Below are positions 1-7,033 of a stretch of DNA of 40,389 bases, one piece after another. The notes under the pieces were generated by a model, which searched no databases, was not told where the DNA came from, and saw only the letters and a program-made list of their open reading frames with translations. The stretch spans positions 1-40,389 of the forward strand of contig JADFOI010000015.1 in the NCBI GenBank assembly GCA_022562935.1. The letters run 5' to 3'. Source of the stretch: Acidobacteriota bacterium (lineage in GTDB: Bacteria; Acidobacteriota; UBA6911; RPQK01; JADFOI01). The translations under genes were made by a program, and so were the position numbers. Each line of letters starts with the position of its first letter. Within the stretch, counting starts at the first letter, position 1.

Positions 1-108
1 ATGTCCGTCTATGTTTCTAGATGGAAAAAACGCGCAAACTATCTCGGCGTTTACAACTCCATTGATGAAAACCTGCACAGTAAATACCTACGCAAAACAA
101 GAGTTTGA
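1..108 (+). CDS. possible 3' end of an unidentified gene (partial)
   Basis: The frame is open from the first base of the window to a TGA at 106-108, giving 35 codons rich in Lys, Arg and Tyr. It starts with ATG at position 1, but that may be an internal Met because the gene could extend left of the window. No family is recognised. The position inside the presumed integrative element would fit the tail of an element protein or a relic. Confidence is low because 35 open codons arise easily by chance. Confidence 0.3.
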   Translation: MSVYVSRWKKRANYLGVYNSIDENLHSKYLRKTRV

Positions 109-331
109 TCCCCATCGATTGATCCATCGATCCATTTAAAACGGCTTAAACGTTGGTTCTTTTGAATCTCAATGGCTTATGGCGAACACGAAAAAATATT
201 TATTTTCTCGCCCTTTAACATTTTGTTAACAAAAATACCCTCTAATTAACAGTCCAACGCCCCACTTTGGTTAACGTCCTCGCCCTAAGTTACTCTCCAC
301 TTGGCAGTTGTTAATCCTCCTTTTTAACGAT

Positions 332-359
332 TTGACTTCAGCCCTGTGCGGGCGATGAT
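332..359 (+). promoter_or_regulatory. candidate promoter for the zinc-ribbon/excisionase/integrase genes
   Basis: TTGACT (332-337) matches five of six bases of the -35 consensus. GATGAT (354-359) is a moderate -10 box, 16 bases downstream. Transcription would start near 365, inside the first arm of the inverted repeat at 359-394. No other good promoter was seen before the genes at 408, 751 and 1073. Confidence 0.4.
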
Positions 360-394
360 TTCTAAAAGAGCCCTCTTAGCTGCTCTTTTAGAAA
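359..394 (+). promoter_or_regulatory. 12-bp perfect inverted repeat touching the ribosome binding site
   Basis: TTTCTAAAAGAG (359-370) and CTCTTTTAGAAA (383-394) are perfect complements separated by 12 bases. The second arm runs into the AAAGGAG ribosome binding site (392-398) of the next gene. It could be an operator over the transcription start or a hairpin limiting translation. Which one is not decided by the sequence. Confidence 0.6.
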
Positions 395-407
395 GGAGTT
401 TTAAGTG

Positions 408-734
408 ATGAGTACTTTTCCCTGTCCCTTGTGTGATGTGGCTTTGGAGATTGGAACGACGAAAAAGCAAAAGCCCTACATGATCTGTGAGCCCTGTGGG
501 CTTCAGATTTTTGTGCGCTACCAAAAAGGAATCGATCGCCTGGAGGAACTTTCCGGCCGTGAGGTCTCCTTAATGGATGGCTTCGTCGTGTGTAAGAGCT
601 GCGATGTGGCCGTTAGAAAGTCCCTCCACAGCATTCAGGAGCCGCTTTTCGGTAAGGCGGGCCTATATTGCCCTTCGTGTGAGGAGTTGCTCCTCAAAGC
701 ACCCCCCAACTGGAAGGAGAAGCGAAAAGGATAG
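408..734 (+). CDS. small protein with two zinc-ribbon-like Cys4 modules
   Basis: The product has 108 residues and no recognised name. It shows four CxxC pairs: CPLC and CEPC in the first half, CKSC and CPSC in the second, spaced like two treble-clef or ribbon zinc sites. No signal peptide or membrane segment is seen, so it is probably cytoplasmic. The ATG at 408 lies 9 bases after AAAGGAG; the GTG at 405 is also possible and adds one residue. It is followed by an excisionase-like gene and an integrase, so it is probably cargo or a control gene of the integrative element. DNA binding is plausible for such ribbons but is inference. Confidence 0.7.
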   Translation: MSTFPCPLCDVALEIGTTKKQKPYMICEPCGLQIFVRYQKGIDRLEELSGREVSLMDGFVVCKSCDVAVRKSLHSIQEPLFGKAGLYCPSCEELLLKAPPNWKEKRKG

Positions 735-750
735 TCCCTGGGAAACGATC

Positions 751-939
751 ATGAAGCTTTGGACCGTTAAGGAGCTTGCCACCTATCTCGCCGTTCGCCC
801 GGCCACTATCTATCTATGGGTCAAACAGCGATCCATTCCCCACTTGGTCCTCTCCCGTGGTACTCGCAAGAGCTGCATTCGGTTCCGGCCGGATGATATT
901 CAGGATTGGCTCAACCAAAGACAACGAGAGGTACGTTAA
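751..939 (+). CDS. excisionase-like helix-turn-helix protein (MerR/Xis fold)
   Basis: The product has 62 residues and matches the HTH_17/excisionase pattern. It opens with W-T-V-K-E-L-A, continues with a helix pair (TIYLWVKQRSIPH) and ends with R-F-R-P-D-D-I-Q-D-W-L, the typical winged-helix finish of short Xis and AlpA-type proteins. These small proteins bend DNA at attachment sites or act as transcription activators of integrase genes. It lies one gene before the tyrosine recombinase, the usual place for such a directionality factor. The ribosome binding site is weak, so translation may be coupled to the gene before it, which ends 17 bases upstream. A role in excision is inference from fold and context. 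Confidence 0.8.
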   Translation: MKLWTVKELATYLAVRPATIYLWVKQRSIPHLVLSRGTRKSCIRFRPDDIQDWLNQRQREVR

Positions 940-941
940 GG

Positions 942-1070
942 ATGATCATTTCCGTTGCCAACGACATACCCTTCAGGTATCAAGGGAACCGATGCAACTT
1001 CTTCCTGGGCGGATCTGTTACCAGACGGTGTCCCGTGTTCTACCGGGAGCTCCCAAAGGAAAGGAGGTAG
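942..1070 (+). CDS. possible 42-residue micro-ORF between excisionase and integrase
   Basis: An ATG two bases after the stop of the excisionase-like gene opens a frame of 42 codons. It ends at TAG 1068-1070, two bases before the integrase start, so it fills the gap exactly. A GAGAGG stretch about 10 bases upstream could serve as its ribosome binding site. The product is basic, with two Cys and several Arg, and matches nothing I know. A frame this long would be open by chance roughly one time in eight, so the evidence is modest. Confidence 0.35.
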   Translation: MIISVANDIPFRYQGNRCNFFLGGSVTRRCPVFYRELPKERR

Positions 1071-1072
1071 GT

Positions 1073-2188
1073 ATGGGAGCCTACCGACGAGGTAAGATCT
1101 GGTATATCCGCTTCAAAGGACCCGACGGGCGCATGATCCGTCAATCAACGGGTCAGGAGTCCAAGCGACTGGCTGAGGACATCCTGAAAAAGCAAAAGAT
1201 CGAGTTGGCTGAAGATAAGTTTCTGGATAAACAGGAACGCCCCAGCATGACGTTCCCAGAACTTTGCGAATGGTACTGGGAACACCACGGCCGCCACTTA
1301 AAATGGAACGGCCTTCGTGGACTGCTGAACCGGCTCAAGGGCTTCTTTAAGGATCGGCTGATTACGGCTATCACGCCTGAACTGGTCTGCGAGTACATTG
1401 CTCTAAGAAGATCCCGAGACCGGATATCCACTACAACGGCTAACAGGGACCTGCAGCTGCTTAAGTCCATGTTCAATCTGATCATCAACTACAAGCGCTG
1501 GCGAAAGGTGCTGGAGAATCCCGTTGGCTACCTGAAGCTTTTCAAGGAGAATCACGGCAGGGTCCGCTATCTGGAGCAGGATGAGATCCCAAGACTTCTG
1601 AAAGCTTGTGACAAGCATCTTAGGCCCGTTGTCATCTGTGCGCTTTACACCGGAATGCGAAAAAGTAAGATCTTCAATCTAAAATGGCGAGATGTGGATT
1701 TAAGGAGGAAAACCATCTTCCTGCTCCGAACCAAAAACGGCGAAAGCCGCCATCTTCCCATCTCAGGTGAACTCGAGAAGGTACTCTTGTCACTTCCCTC
1801 TCGCTTTGAAGGGGGCTACGTGTTTCCGAGTTACCTTCCACGGCGCAATGAAGATCTCAAATCAGGCGAAGTCAATGAACCCTTCACCGACGTGAAGAAC
1901 TCATTCCACAAGGCGTTAAAGAAGGCCGGGATCGAAGACTTTCGATTCCATGATCTTCGCCACACCTTTGCCTCGCAACTGGTCATGAGCGGTGCGGATT
2001 TAAACGTGGTCCGCGAGCTACTCGGTCACAAGAGCCTTCAGATGACCTTGCGTTATGCGCACCTTTCGGTGACACACAAGCATGACTCGATTTGCCTGAT
2101 TGATAAGGCTTTAGGAGGTAATATGGACTCGCTAGGTGACACACCTAGTGACACAGCCACAATATTGAGGTTTCGACGATCGTCGTAA
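1073..2188 (+). CDS. int: tyrosine recombinase / phage-type integrase
   Basis: The product has 371 residues and would catalyse site-specific integration and excision through a covalent 3'-phosphotyrosine. It has an N-terminal arm-binding-like segment (1-60), a SAM-like core-binding domain (about 60-160) and the catalytic domain (165-340). The visible active-site residues are Arg196 in TGMRKSKI, the hairpin Lys221, His293 and Arg296 in HDLRHTFA, His319 in LLGHKS and the nucleophile Tyr328 in TLRYAH. The residue after the first Arg, usually part of RxxE, is Lys here. The start is set by AAAGGAGG just before ATG 1073; the longer open frame from 776 lacks integrase homology. The gene stops 14 bases from the 3' end of tRNA-Asn, which is the likely attachment site. 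Confidence 0.95.
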   Translation: MGAYRRGKIWYIRFKGPDGRMIRQSTGQESKRLAEDILKKQKIELAEDKFLDKQERPSMTFPELCEWYWEHHGRHLKWNGLRGLLNRLKGFFKDRLITAITPELVCEYIALRRSRDRISTTTANRDLQLLKSMFNLIINYKRWRKVLENPVGYLKLFKENHGRVRYLEQDEIPRLLKACDKHLRPVVICALYTGMRKSKIFNLKWRDVDLRRKTIFLLRTKNGESRHLPISGELEKVLLSLPSRFEGGYVFPSYLPRRNEDLKSGEVNEPFTDVKNSFHKALKKAGIEDFRFHDLRHTFASQLVMSGADLNVVRELLGHKSLQMTLRYAHLSVTHKHDSICLIDKALGGNMDSLGDTPSDTATILRFRRSS

Positions 2189-2202
2189 GTAATTGAAAAT
2201 TA

Positions 2203-2278
2203 TGGCTCCCCAGGTAGGACTCGAACCTACAACCCTCCGGTTAACAGCCGGATGCTCTGCCAATTGAGCTACTGAGGA
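2203..2278 (-). tRNA. tRNA-Asn(GTT), CCA encoded
   Basis: Read on the minus strand the 76 bases fold as a standard cloverleaf. The acceptor stem TCCTCAG/CTGGGGA has one G-U pair. The anticodon stem TCCGG/CCGGA holds the loop CTGTTAA with anticodon GTT, the T-loop is TTCGAGT, and discriminator G is followed by CCA. The 3' end faces the integrase gene 14 bases away, the classic layout of an integrative element that uses the tRNA 3' end as its att site. The gene itself is complete, so the element has restored it. Confidence 0.97.
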
Positions 2279-2294
2279 GCATTCAGGAGTAGAG

Positions 2295-2323
2295 TATATA
2301 GCCAAAGGACATCCTTAGGTCAA
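2295..2323 (-). promoter_or_regulatory. promoter of tRNA-Asn
   Basis: On the minus strand TTGACC (2323-2318) and TATATA (2300-2295) are separated by 17 bases. The predicted start near 2288 is about 10 bases before the tRNA 5' end. Confidence 0.7.
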
Positions 2324-2388
2324 GGTGGATGCAAAGTTGCGGGGAGCCTTCAAATCCATGCGATGCAGGCCGGACATGTCATAGATCT

Positions 2389-2417
2389 TTGACAAAATAG
2401 CGCCCTTTAGACACAAT
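2389..2417 (+). promoter_or_regulatory. promoter of the small secreted protein gene
   Basis: A perfect TTGACA (2389-2394) is followed after 17 bases by CACAAT (2412-2417), a four-of-six -10 box. Transcription would start near 2424, about 45 bases before the ATG at 2469. Confidence 0.6.
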
Positions 2418-2444
2418 TAGGATCTGAAACAGGTTCATTGTGTC
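2410..2444 (+). promoter_or_regulatory. 8-bp inverted repeat over the -10 box (possible operator)
   Basis: GACACAAT (2410-2417) covers the -10 hexamer, and its perfect complement ATTGTGTC lies at 2437-2444, 19 bases further on. The placement over the promoter and start site suggests a repressor site. A leader hairpin is less likely because the first arm would not be transcribed. Confidence 0.4.
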
Positions 2445-2468
2445 CAATTCAAAGGGGTTTAAGGAATA

Positions 2469-2888
2469 ATGCCCAGGAGAATTCTTATACTTCTGACGAT
2501 CGTTTCTCTTTTGGGGGTCTCGCAACTAGGGGCCGCTCACCCAGGGACTGAGACTGTTGTTTTGAAGAAGGAACACCTGACGGAAAAAGACATCGTATCG
2601 TCGACCTTTTTCACCTTGGAGCAACTGACAGGCCTGGGCATTCTCGGAATCCGCATCCTCTATGAAGTGAGCGGGGCTGATACTTTCGAGGAATTTGCTC
2701 ATGCTCTGCTGACCGCCCACAATCTGCGCCTGGATCGACAGCTGGTCTTGCGTTCTCTGTATGAAAGCGATCTCAAGGAAGTTATACAGGCATTCGGATA
2801 CACTGAAAAGCAAGCCAAGGAAGCCATCCATCAGGCGAAAGAACAGCTCAAGGTAGTCAAGGAAACGTGGGGCAAGCGCAGTAGCTGA
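2469..2888 (+). CDS. small secreted protein of unknown function
   Basis: The product has 139 residues. The first 23 form a signal peptide: MPRRI, a hydrophobic core, and a cleavage site near GAA-HP. The mature part is about 115 residues, probably all helical, with many Glu, Leu and Lys, and the last third (SDLKEVIQAFGYTEKQAKEA) looks amphipathic. There are no Cys in the mature chain. No family is recognised. A TAAGGA ribosome binding site precedes ATG 2469, and the gene has its own promoter with an inverted repeat. It converges on rplQ with only 2 bases between the stop codons, so no ordinary terminator fits between them. It lies outside the integrative element, so it is probably a resident gene. 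Confidence 0.75.
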   Translation: MPRRILILLTIVSLLGVSQLGAAHPGTETVVLKKEHLTEKDIVSSTFFTLEQLTGLGILGIRILYEVSGADTFEEFAHALLTAHNLRLDRQLVLRSLYESDLKEVIQAFGYTEKQAKEAIHQAKEQLKVVKETWGKRSS

Positions 2889-2890
2889 GG

Positions 2891-3331
2891 CTAGGCGGTG
2901 TTTTCGCTTTCCGGTTCTTTTTGGGAGGGTGTCTTCTTACTCTTCTTACTCTTCTTGGTAGTGTCTTTCTCCCCTTCCCGATCCACCAACTCGATAATGG
3001 CTGTCTCGACGCTATCGCCCTTGCGAAAACCTAATCGGATGATGCGTGTGAACCCCCCATTGCGATCGGCATAGCGTGGAGCTAGAGAGTCAAACAGCTT
3101 GTGCACCACCGATTTCCTTCGAATGATGGATAGGGCCCGGCGGCGAGAGTGGAGATTGTCCCGTTTGCCCAGAGTGATCATCTTCTCCGCAAAAGACCTC
3201 AGCTCTTTGGCCTTGGCAACCGTGGTGATGATTCTTTCCTTGTCCAAAAAGTCCGTCACCATGTTGCGGAACATGGCTTTTCGATGACTGGAGGTGCGAT
3301 TGAGTTTTCGACCTGTCCAACGATGTCTCAT
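2891..3331 (-). CDS. rplQ: 50S ribosomal protein L17
   Basis: The product has 146 residues. The core matches L17 from [20 protein letters not shown] onwards and includes [17 protein letters not shown] and the segment ending in R-L-G-F-R-K-G-D. L17 binds domain III of 23S rRNA near the peptide exit on the large subunit. After the core there is a charged tail of about 25 residues with Lys-Lys-Ser repeats, ending in [12 protein letters not shown]; such tails vary between phyla. It is the last gene of the supercluster, 34 bases after rpoA, as in most bacteria. Confidence 0.97.
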   Translation of the reverse strand: MRHRWTGRKLNRTSSHRKAMFRNMVTDFLDKERIITTVAKAKELRSFAEKMITLGKRDNLHSRRRALSIIRRKSVVHKLFDSLAPRYADRNGGFTRIIRLGFRKGDSVETAIIELVDREGEKDTTKKSKKSKKTPSQKEPESENTA

Positions 3332-3365
3332 ACTTCTTGCTGACCTCTGTCAGTTATCAGCCTCC

Positions 3366-4355
3366 TTAGGCCTGGGCTTCTTCCTTGACCAACCGGCCCT
3401 TGTCATCCACCGTCATGGCAAAGGACAGACCCATGCCCGAAAGGATCTCCTTAATCTCGTTGAGGGATTTGCGGCCAAAGTTCTTTGTTTTGAGCATGTC
3501 CGCTTCACTCTTGGTCACCAGTTCCCTAATGTTTCGGATGTTGGCATTCTTCAGGCAGTTATAGGACCTCACGGAGAGCTCCAACTCTTCAACGGACTTA
3601 TTGAGGTTCTCGTTGATCCCTTCCAGTTCTTCTTCCGGCTCTTCTGCTTCGTGAGGTTCCGGCTCTTCTTCAAAATTGATGAAAATATACAGCTGATCTT
3701 TGATAATCTTGGCGGCCTGGGCTACCGCTTCTTGCGGGGAAATACAGCCGTTGGTCCAGATTTCCAGATTGAGCTGGTCATAGTCGGTTAACTGACCGAA
3801 CCGAGCCGCCTCAACACCGAAATCAACCTTCTTGACCGGAGAGTGGATCGAATCCAGAGGAATGTACGTAATGTCCAGGTCTTCGTCCATATTTTCGTCA
3901 GCCGGAACGTACCCGCGTCCAGGTTTCACTCTCATTTCCATTTTGAGACTTGCCTTATCATTGACGGTGGCAATAAAGATGTCTGGATCCAGGATCTCCA
4001 CATCCGGATCGGGCTTGATATCCCCTGACTTGAGATCACCTTCACGCGTCGACTCCAGATAGATCGTCTTGGGGTGATTGACATTCAGTGTGATGGGAAT
4101 TTTCTTCAAATTCATGATCACGTCGGTGACATCCTCCCGTACCGCGGGAATGGATGAGAATTCATGAAGAATCCCGTCGATTTTCACTGCCGTGATGGCT
4201 GCACCTTCGATAGACGAGAGTAAAACTCTGCGCATCGCATTGCCAATGGTCGTGCCAAAACCCCGCTCGAAAGGCTGGGCCTGGAAATGCGCGAAGGTCG
4301 GGGTAGCGGTCTTTGGATCACTAAAAAGCCTTTTGGGTCTTTGAAAAGGTGCCAT
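3366..4355 (-). CDS. rpoA: RNA polymerase alpha subunit
   Basis: The product has 329 residues, the normal length. The N-terminal domain (to about residue 235) holds the dimer and beta/beta' contacts, including [20 protein letters not shown]. After an acidic linker rich in Glu comes the C-terminal domain (about 250-320) with two helix-hairpin-helix motifs, including NIRELV and [12 protein letters not shown], which binds UP elements and activators. The order rpsD-rpoA-rplQ is the standard alpha operon end. Nothing is broken or missing. Confidence 0.98.
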   Translation of the reverse strand: MAPFQRPKRLFSDPKTATPTFAHFQAQPFERGFGTTIGNAMRRVLLSSIEGAAITAVKIDGILHEFSSIPAVREDVTDVIMNLKKIPITLNVNHPKTIYLESTREGDLKSGDIKPDPDVEILDPDIFIATVNDKASLKMEMRVKPGRGYVPADENMDEDLDITYIPLDSIHSPVKKVDFGVEAARFGQLTDYDQLNLEIWTNGCISPQEAVAQAAKIIKDQLYIFINFEEEPEPHEAEEPEEELEGINENLNKSVEELELSVRSYNCLKNANIRNIRELVTKSEADMLKTKNFGRKSLNEIKEILSGMGLSFAMTVDDKGRLVKEEAQA

Positions 4356-4401
4356 TTATACTCTCCGATGTTGGTCTGCCTTGAAGGACGGGCTGTTGGT
4401 G

Positions 4402-5037
4402 TTACTTTGAATAGAGCTCGACGATCAGTGACTCCTCTATAGGCATAGTGATGTCTTCGTGCCGAGGTAATTCGAGCACCTGGCCCTTGAAATTCTCACT
4501 GTCGAGGTTCAGCCAGCTTGGAATACTACGCCCCGCCATCTCCTCGATATTACTGAGAATCAAAACATTCTCCTGACTTTTCTTACGAATGGAGATCTCC
4601 TCTCCCTTGGATACCAGACAGGAAGGGATATCCACTTTACGGCCATCCAGCAGGACGTGGCCGTGCCGTACCCACTGGCGAGCCTGGCTTCTGGAACTGG
4701 CGAATCCAAGGCGGTACACCACATTATCCAACCGACGTTCCAGCAACTGCATCAGGAGTTCGCCGGTGATTCCCTTCTTACGAGCGGCCTTCTTGAAGTA
4801 ATTCCGGAATTGCCTCTCCAGGACCCCATACATCCGTTTCACCTTCTGTTTCTCGCGAAGTTGCAACCCGTAGCCCATCATCTTCCTCCGAAAACGGCCA
4901 CGGCGCCCCTGCTCACCCGGCACAAAGTTCCGCTGCTCGATGGCGCACTTCTCTCCGTAACATCGCTGTCCCTTCAGGAACAACTTCATCCCCTCACGTC
5001 TACACAGTCTACAAACAGGCCCTGTATATCTTGCCAA
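4402..5037 (-). CDS. rpsD: 30S ribosomal protein S4
   Basis: The product has 211 residues. It begins [20 protein letters not shown] and keeps Cys residues near the N-terminus (CRLC, then C in GQRCYGEKC), so it is the zinc-binding form of S4. The S4 RNA-binding domain (about 100-165) includes [21 protein letters not shown]4 starts 30S assembly on the 16S 5' domain and often represses its own operon. It lies 46 bases before rpoA and 43 bases after rpsK. Confidence 0.97.
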   Translation of the reverse strand: MARYTGPVCRLCRREGMKLFLKGQRCYGEKCAIEQRNFVPGEQGRRGRFRRKMMGYGLQLREKQKVKRMYGVLERQFRNYFKKAARKKGITGELLMQLLERRLDNVVYRLGFASSRSQARQWVRHGHVLLDGRKVDIPSCLVSKGEEISIRKKSQENVLILSNIEEMAGRSIPSWLNLDSENFKGQVLELPRHEDITMPIEESLIVELYSK

Positions 5038-5080
5038 ACTATAACTCCTGACTCCTCGTTCCTGACTCCTTCTGCCTCAT
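5038..5080 (-). repeat. rpsK-rpsD spacer with an 11-bp tandem repeat
   Basis: TCCTGACTCCT on the plus strand occurs at 5046-5056 and again at 5060-5070, a period of 14 bases. The mRNA-sense strand is purine-rich (GGAGTCAGG), so either copy could act as a ribosome binding site for rpsD. Confidence 0.6.
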
Positions 5081-5485
5081 TTACACCCGGCGTCGTTTGG
5101 GCGGCCGGCACCCATTGTGAGGAATGGGAGTAACGTCCTTGATGGAACGGACTTCCAACCCCGCCGCCTGCAACGATCGAATGGCCGACTCACGTCCGGC
5201 ACCGGGTCCTTTGATCCTCACGTCGCAATATTTCATACGGTACTGGTCACGGGCGGTCACCGCGGCCGAGTGAGCCGCTTGAGAGGCCGCAAAAGGAGTA
5301 CTCTTGCGACTTCCCCGGAATCCCCGTGCGCCTGCGCTACAACTGCTGAGCACATTACCCTCCAAATCAGTGATGGTGATTCGGGTGTTATTAAAGGTTG
5401 CCTTTATGCAGGCTAATCCGTGAAGAACCGTCTTCTTTTCCTTCTTCTTGGTTGATTTCTTTTTGGCTACTCTCTTTTTGGCCAT
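5081..5485 (-). CDS. rpsK: 30S ribosomal protein S11
   Basis: The product has 134 residues and matches S11. It has a basic N-terminal tail ([16 protein letters not shown]), the core ASFNNT-like segment [18 protein letters not shown], and the conserved end [10 protein letters not shown]. It forms part of the 30S platform with S6, S15 and S18 and lines the mRNA exit. The gene lies 23 bases after rpsM in the usual S13-S11-S4-alpha order. Confidence 0.97.
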   Translation of the reverse strand: MAKKRVAKKKSTKKKEKKTVLHGLACIKATFNNTRITITDLEGNVLSSCSAGARGFRGSRKSTPFAASQAAHSAAVTARDQYRMKYCDVRIKGPGAGRESAIRSLQAAGLEVRSIKDVTPIPHNGCRPPKRRRV

Positions 5486-5508
5486 AATCGTGGACTTCTC
5501 CTTCTTTC

Positions 5509-5877
5509 CTACTTCCGCCTTCTGTGAATTCCAGCCTTACGCGGCCCCTTTCGAGTACGAGCATTGGTATGGGTTCTCTGACCGCGAGTGGGAAGCCCTC
5601 GACGATGACGCGACCCTCGATAACAGTTGATATCCATCAATCGCTTGATATTCAGCTGCACCTCTTTGCGGAGATCACCTTCAACCCTTCCCCCATCCTG
5701 GATAATCTTGCGAATGCGCACCGCTTCCTCTTCGGTCAGTTTCTCGATCACCGTATCGACGCTGACCTTCGCCTGATTCAAGATCGCGGTGGCACGTGTT
5801 TTCCCGATCCCATAGATGTACGTCAAGGCGATTTGGGCCCGCTTCCTATCGGGAATATTCACTCCTTCTATCCGCAT
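5509..5877 (-). CDS. rpsM: 30S ribosomal protein S13
   Basis: The product has 122 residues, typical of S13. It starts [20 protein letters not shown], has the H2TH-like segment [13 protein letters not shown], and ends in the basic tail [20 protein letters not shown] plus a Lys/Arg-rich end. S13 sits in the 30S head and contacts the P-site tRNA and the large subunit. The start at 5877 is preceded by GGAGG at a good distance; a longer open frame to 5919 adds 14 residues with no S13 homology and was rejected. Confidence 0.97.
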   Translation of the reverse strand: MRIEGVNIPDRKRAQIALTYIYGIGKTRATAILNQAKVSVDTVIEKLTEEEAVRIRKIIQDGGRVEGDLRKEVQLNIKRLMDINCYRGSRHRRGLPTRGQRTHTNARTRKGPRKAGIHRRRK

Positions 5878-5971
5878 AGAACCTCCGAATAACGCGTTGT
5901 GCGCACAGAGAATATACAAAAGAGCAAAGAAAACACAAGATAGTTAGAAAGGGTTAAAGTGCCCATAATGT

Positions 5972-6085
5972 TCATCCCTGACGCTGCTTGTGCTTAGCGA
6001 TGGGACAGATCACCCGCACGACCCCCTTGCGTCGAATCACTTTGCACTTGGGACAGATTTTTTTGACCGAAGCCCGAACTTTCAT
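5972..6085 (-). CDS. rpmJ: 50S ribosomal protein L36
   Basis: A 37-residue protein starting [20 protein letters not shown] and ending [11 protein letters not shown] is encoded on the minus strand between map and rpsM. The zinc ligands CPKC plus a later Cys and His mark the zinc-binding form of L36. The length and sequence are canonical. L36 helps organise the 23S rRNA region near the L7/L12 base. It is too short for most ORF cut-offs. Confidence 0.95.
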   Translation of the reverse strand: MKVRASVKKICPKCKVIRRKGVVRVICPIAKHKQRQG

Positions 6086-6140
6086 TTTCCTCTAGCCCCA
6101 ATTTTGCATAGGTTCTCGCCACGAAGCGAGGAAAGCGTCG

Positions 6141-6200
6141 ACCTGAGTGCGTTGCGCCACGCGCGGGGACACCCGCTTGCGGGTCGTGCAACGCAGTCGG
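6141..6200. repeat. palindromic segment in the map-rpmJ spacer
   Basis: TGCGTTGC (6148-6155) and GCAACGCA (6188-6195) are perfect complements. ACC (6141-6143) can pair with GGT just beyond the second arm. Inside, ACCCGC-TT-GCGGGT (6171-6184) forms a second hairpin. The GC-rich, dyadic segment stands where infA is normally found. It may be a small dispersed palindromic repeat or a structured mRNA element; only a genome-wide search can tell. Confidence 0.6.
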
Positions 6201-6256
6201 TGCAGCACGCCGGATGATTTCGTCAAAGCAGTAGAGTATTTATGCATAGTTCGGGC

Positions 6257-7033
6257 TTAAGCGCTAAGCGAACGCTCGCTCAGTTCCTCCAGTTCACTTA
6301 AGATCCATGGTCCATTTTCGGTGACGGCCACAGAATGCTCGAAGTGGGCACTGCAGCCGCCATCGGCAGTGACCGCTGTCCACTTATCCTCCAGCACCTT
6401 GATCCCGGGCCCCTGGCTGTTCACCATGGGTTCAATGGCCAACACCATTCCCTCAACCAATCTCGGTCCCTGGCCCGGTTTCCCATAGTTCGGCACTTGA
6501 GGTTCCTCATGCAGAGACACACCAATACCGTGTCCCACAAACTCCCGGACCACCGAAAATCCGTGACCTTCTACGAAAGTCTGGACGGCGGAAGAAATGT
6601 CCGATACCCGATTCCCCACAGTGACCTGTTCGATTCCTTTGTACAGCGATTCCTTCGTCACTTCCAGGAGATGTTTCAAGTCGTCGGAGACCTCCCCTAC
6701 CGGAAAGGTCCAAGCCGAGTCTCCACAATATCCTTTATAGTGCACGCCCACGTCCAACCCGATGATATCCCCTTCCTTCAGAGGTTCATCGTTAGGAATT
6801 CCATGAACGATCTGATCGTTCACCGAGGCACACAGGACCGCCGGATAGCCATGATAACCCTTAAAGGCGGGTTGGGCTCCCATCTTGAGGATCAACTTTT
6901 CTGAAGCCGAGTCCAATTCGATGGTTGTTGTACCTGGCTGGACCAGGGTCCCCAAATGGTTCAACACCCGGGCCACGATCAAGTTGGCCTCTCTCATCTT
7001 CTGAAGTTCTGCCTTCCCCTTACAAATAATCAT
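6257..7033 (-). CDS. map: methionine aminopeptidase, type I
   Basis: The product has 258 residues and removes the N-terminal Met from new proteins. All ligands of the dinuclear metal site are visible: Asp94 (GLDVG), Asp105 (CGDSAW), His168 (VGHGIG), Glu201 (AIEPMV) and Glu232 (HFEHSV), with the substrate-binding His77 in IVHGIPND. It lacks the type II insert and any N-terminal extension. The start overlaps the end of adk by 4 bases (ATGA), so the two are translationally coupled. It is the usual map of the secY-adk-map block. Confidence 0.97.
   Translation of the reverse strand: MIICKGKAELQKMREANLIVARVLNHLGTLVQPGTTTIELDSASEKLILKMGAQPAFKGYHGYPAVLCASVNDQIVHGIPNDEPLKEGDIIGLDVGVHYKGYCGDSAWTFPVGEVSDDLKHLLEVTKESLYKGIEQVTVGNRVSDISSAVQTFVEGHGFSVVREFVGHGIGVSLHEEPQVPNYGKPGQGPRLVEGMVLAIEPMVNSQGPGIKVLEDKWTAVTADGGCSAHFEHSVAVTENGPWILSELEELSERSLSA

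Larger units (their letters stand above)
109..404. other. AT-rich non-coding stretch of the integrative element
   Basis: No convincing gene is seen here. The segment holds a short direct repeat (TTGATCCCCATCGA at 105-118 and TTGATCCATCGA at 119-130) and an AT-rich core around 190-260. That core has the palindrome TTTTGTTAACAAAA, and a further GTTAAC lies at about 270. The right end carries a promoter and an inverted repeat, listed separately. Such a stretch could hold operators or integrase arm sites of the element, but nothing in the sequence decides this. Confidence 0.5.

Noticed and set aside
776-1072. Upstream extension of the integrase reading frame (99 extra codons)
   Set aside because: It runs through the excisionase-like gene in another frame and has no integrase homology; a strong AAAGGAGG precedes ATG 1073.
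6086-6256. A hidden or diverged infA between map and rpmJ
   Set aside because: The gap is too short for 72 codons and no frame resembles IF-1.
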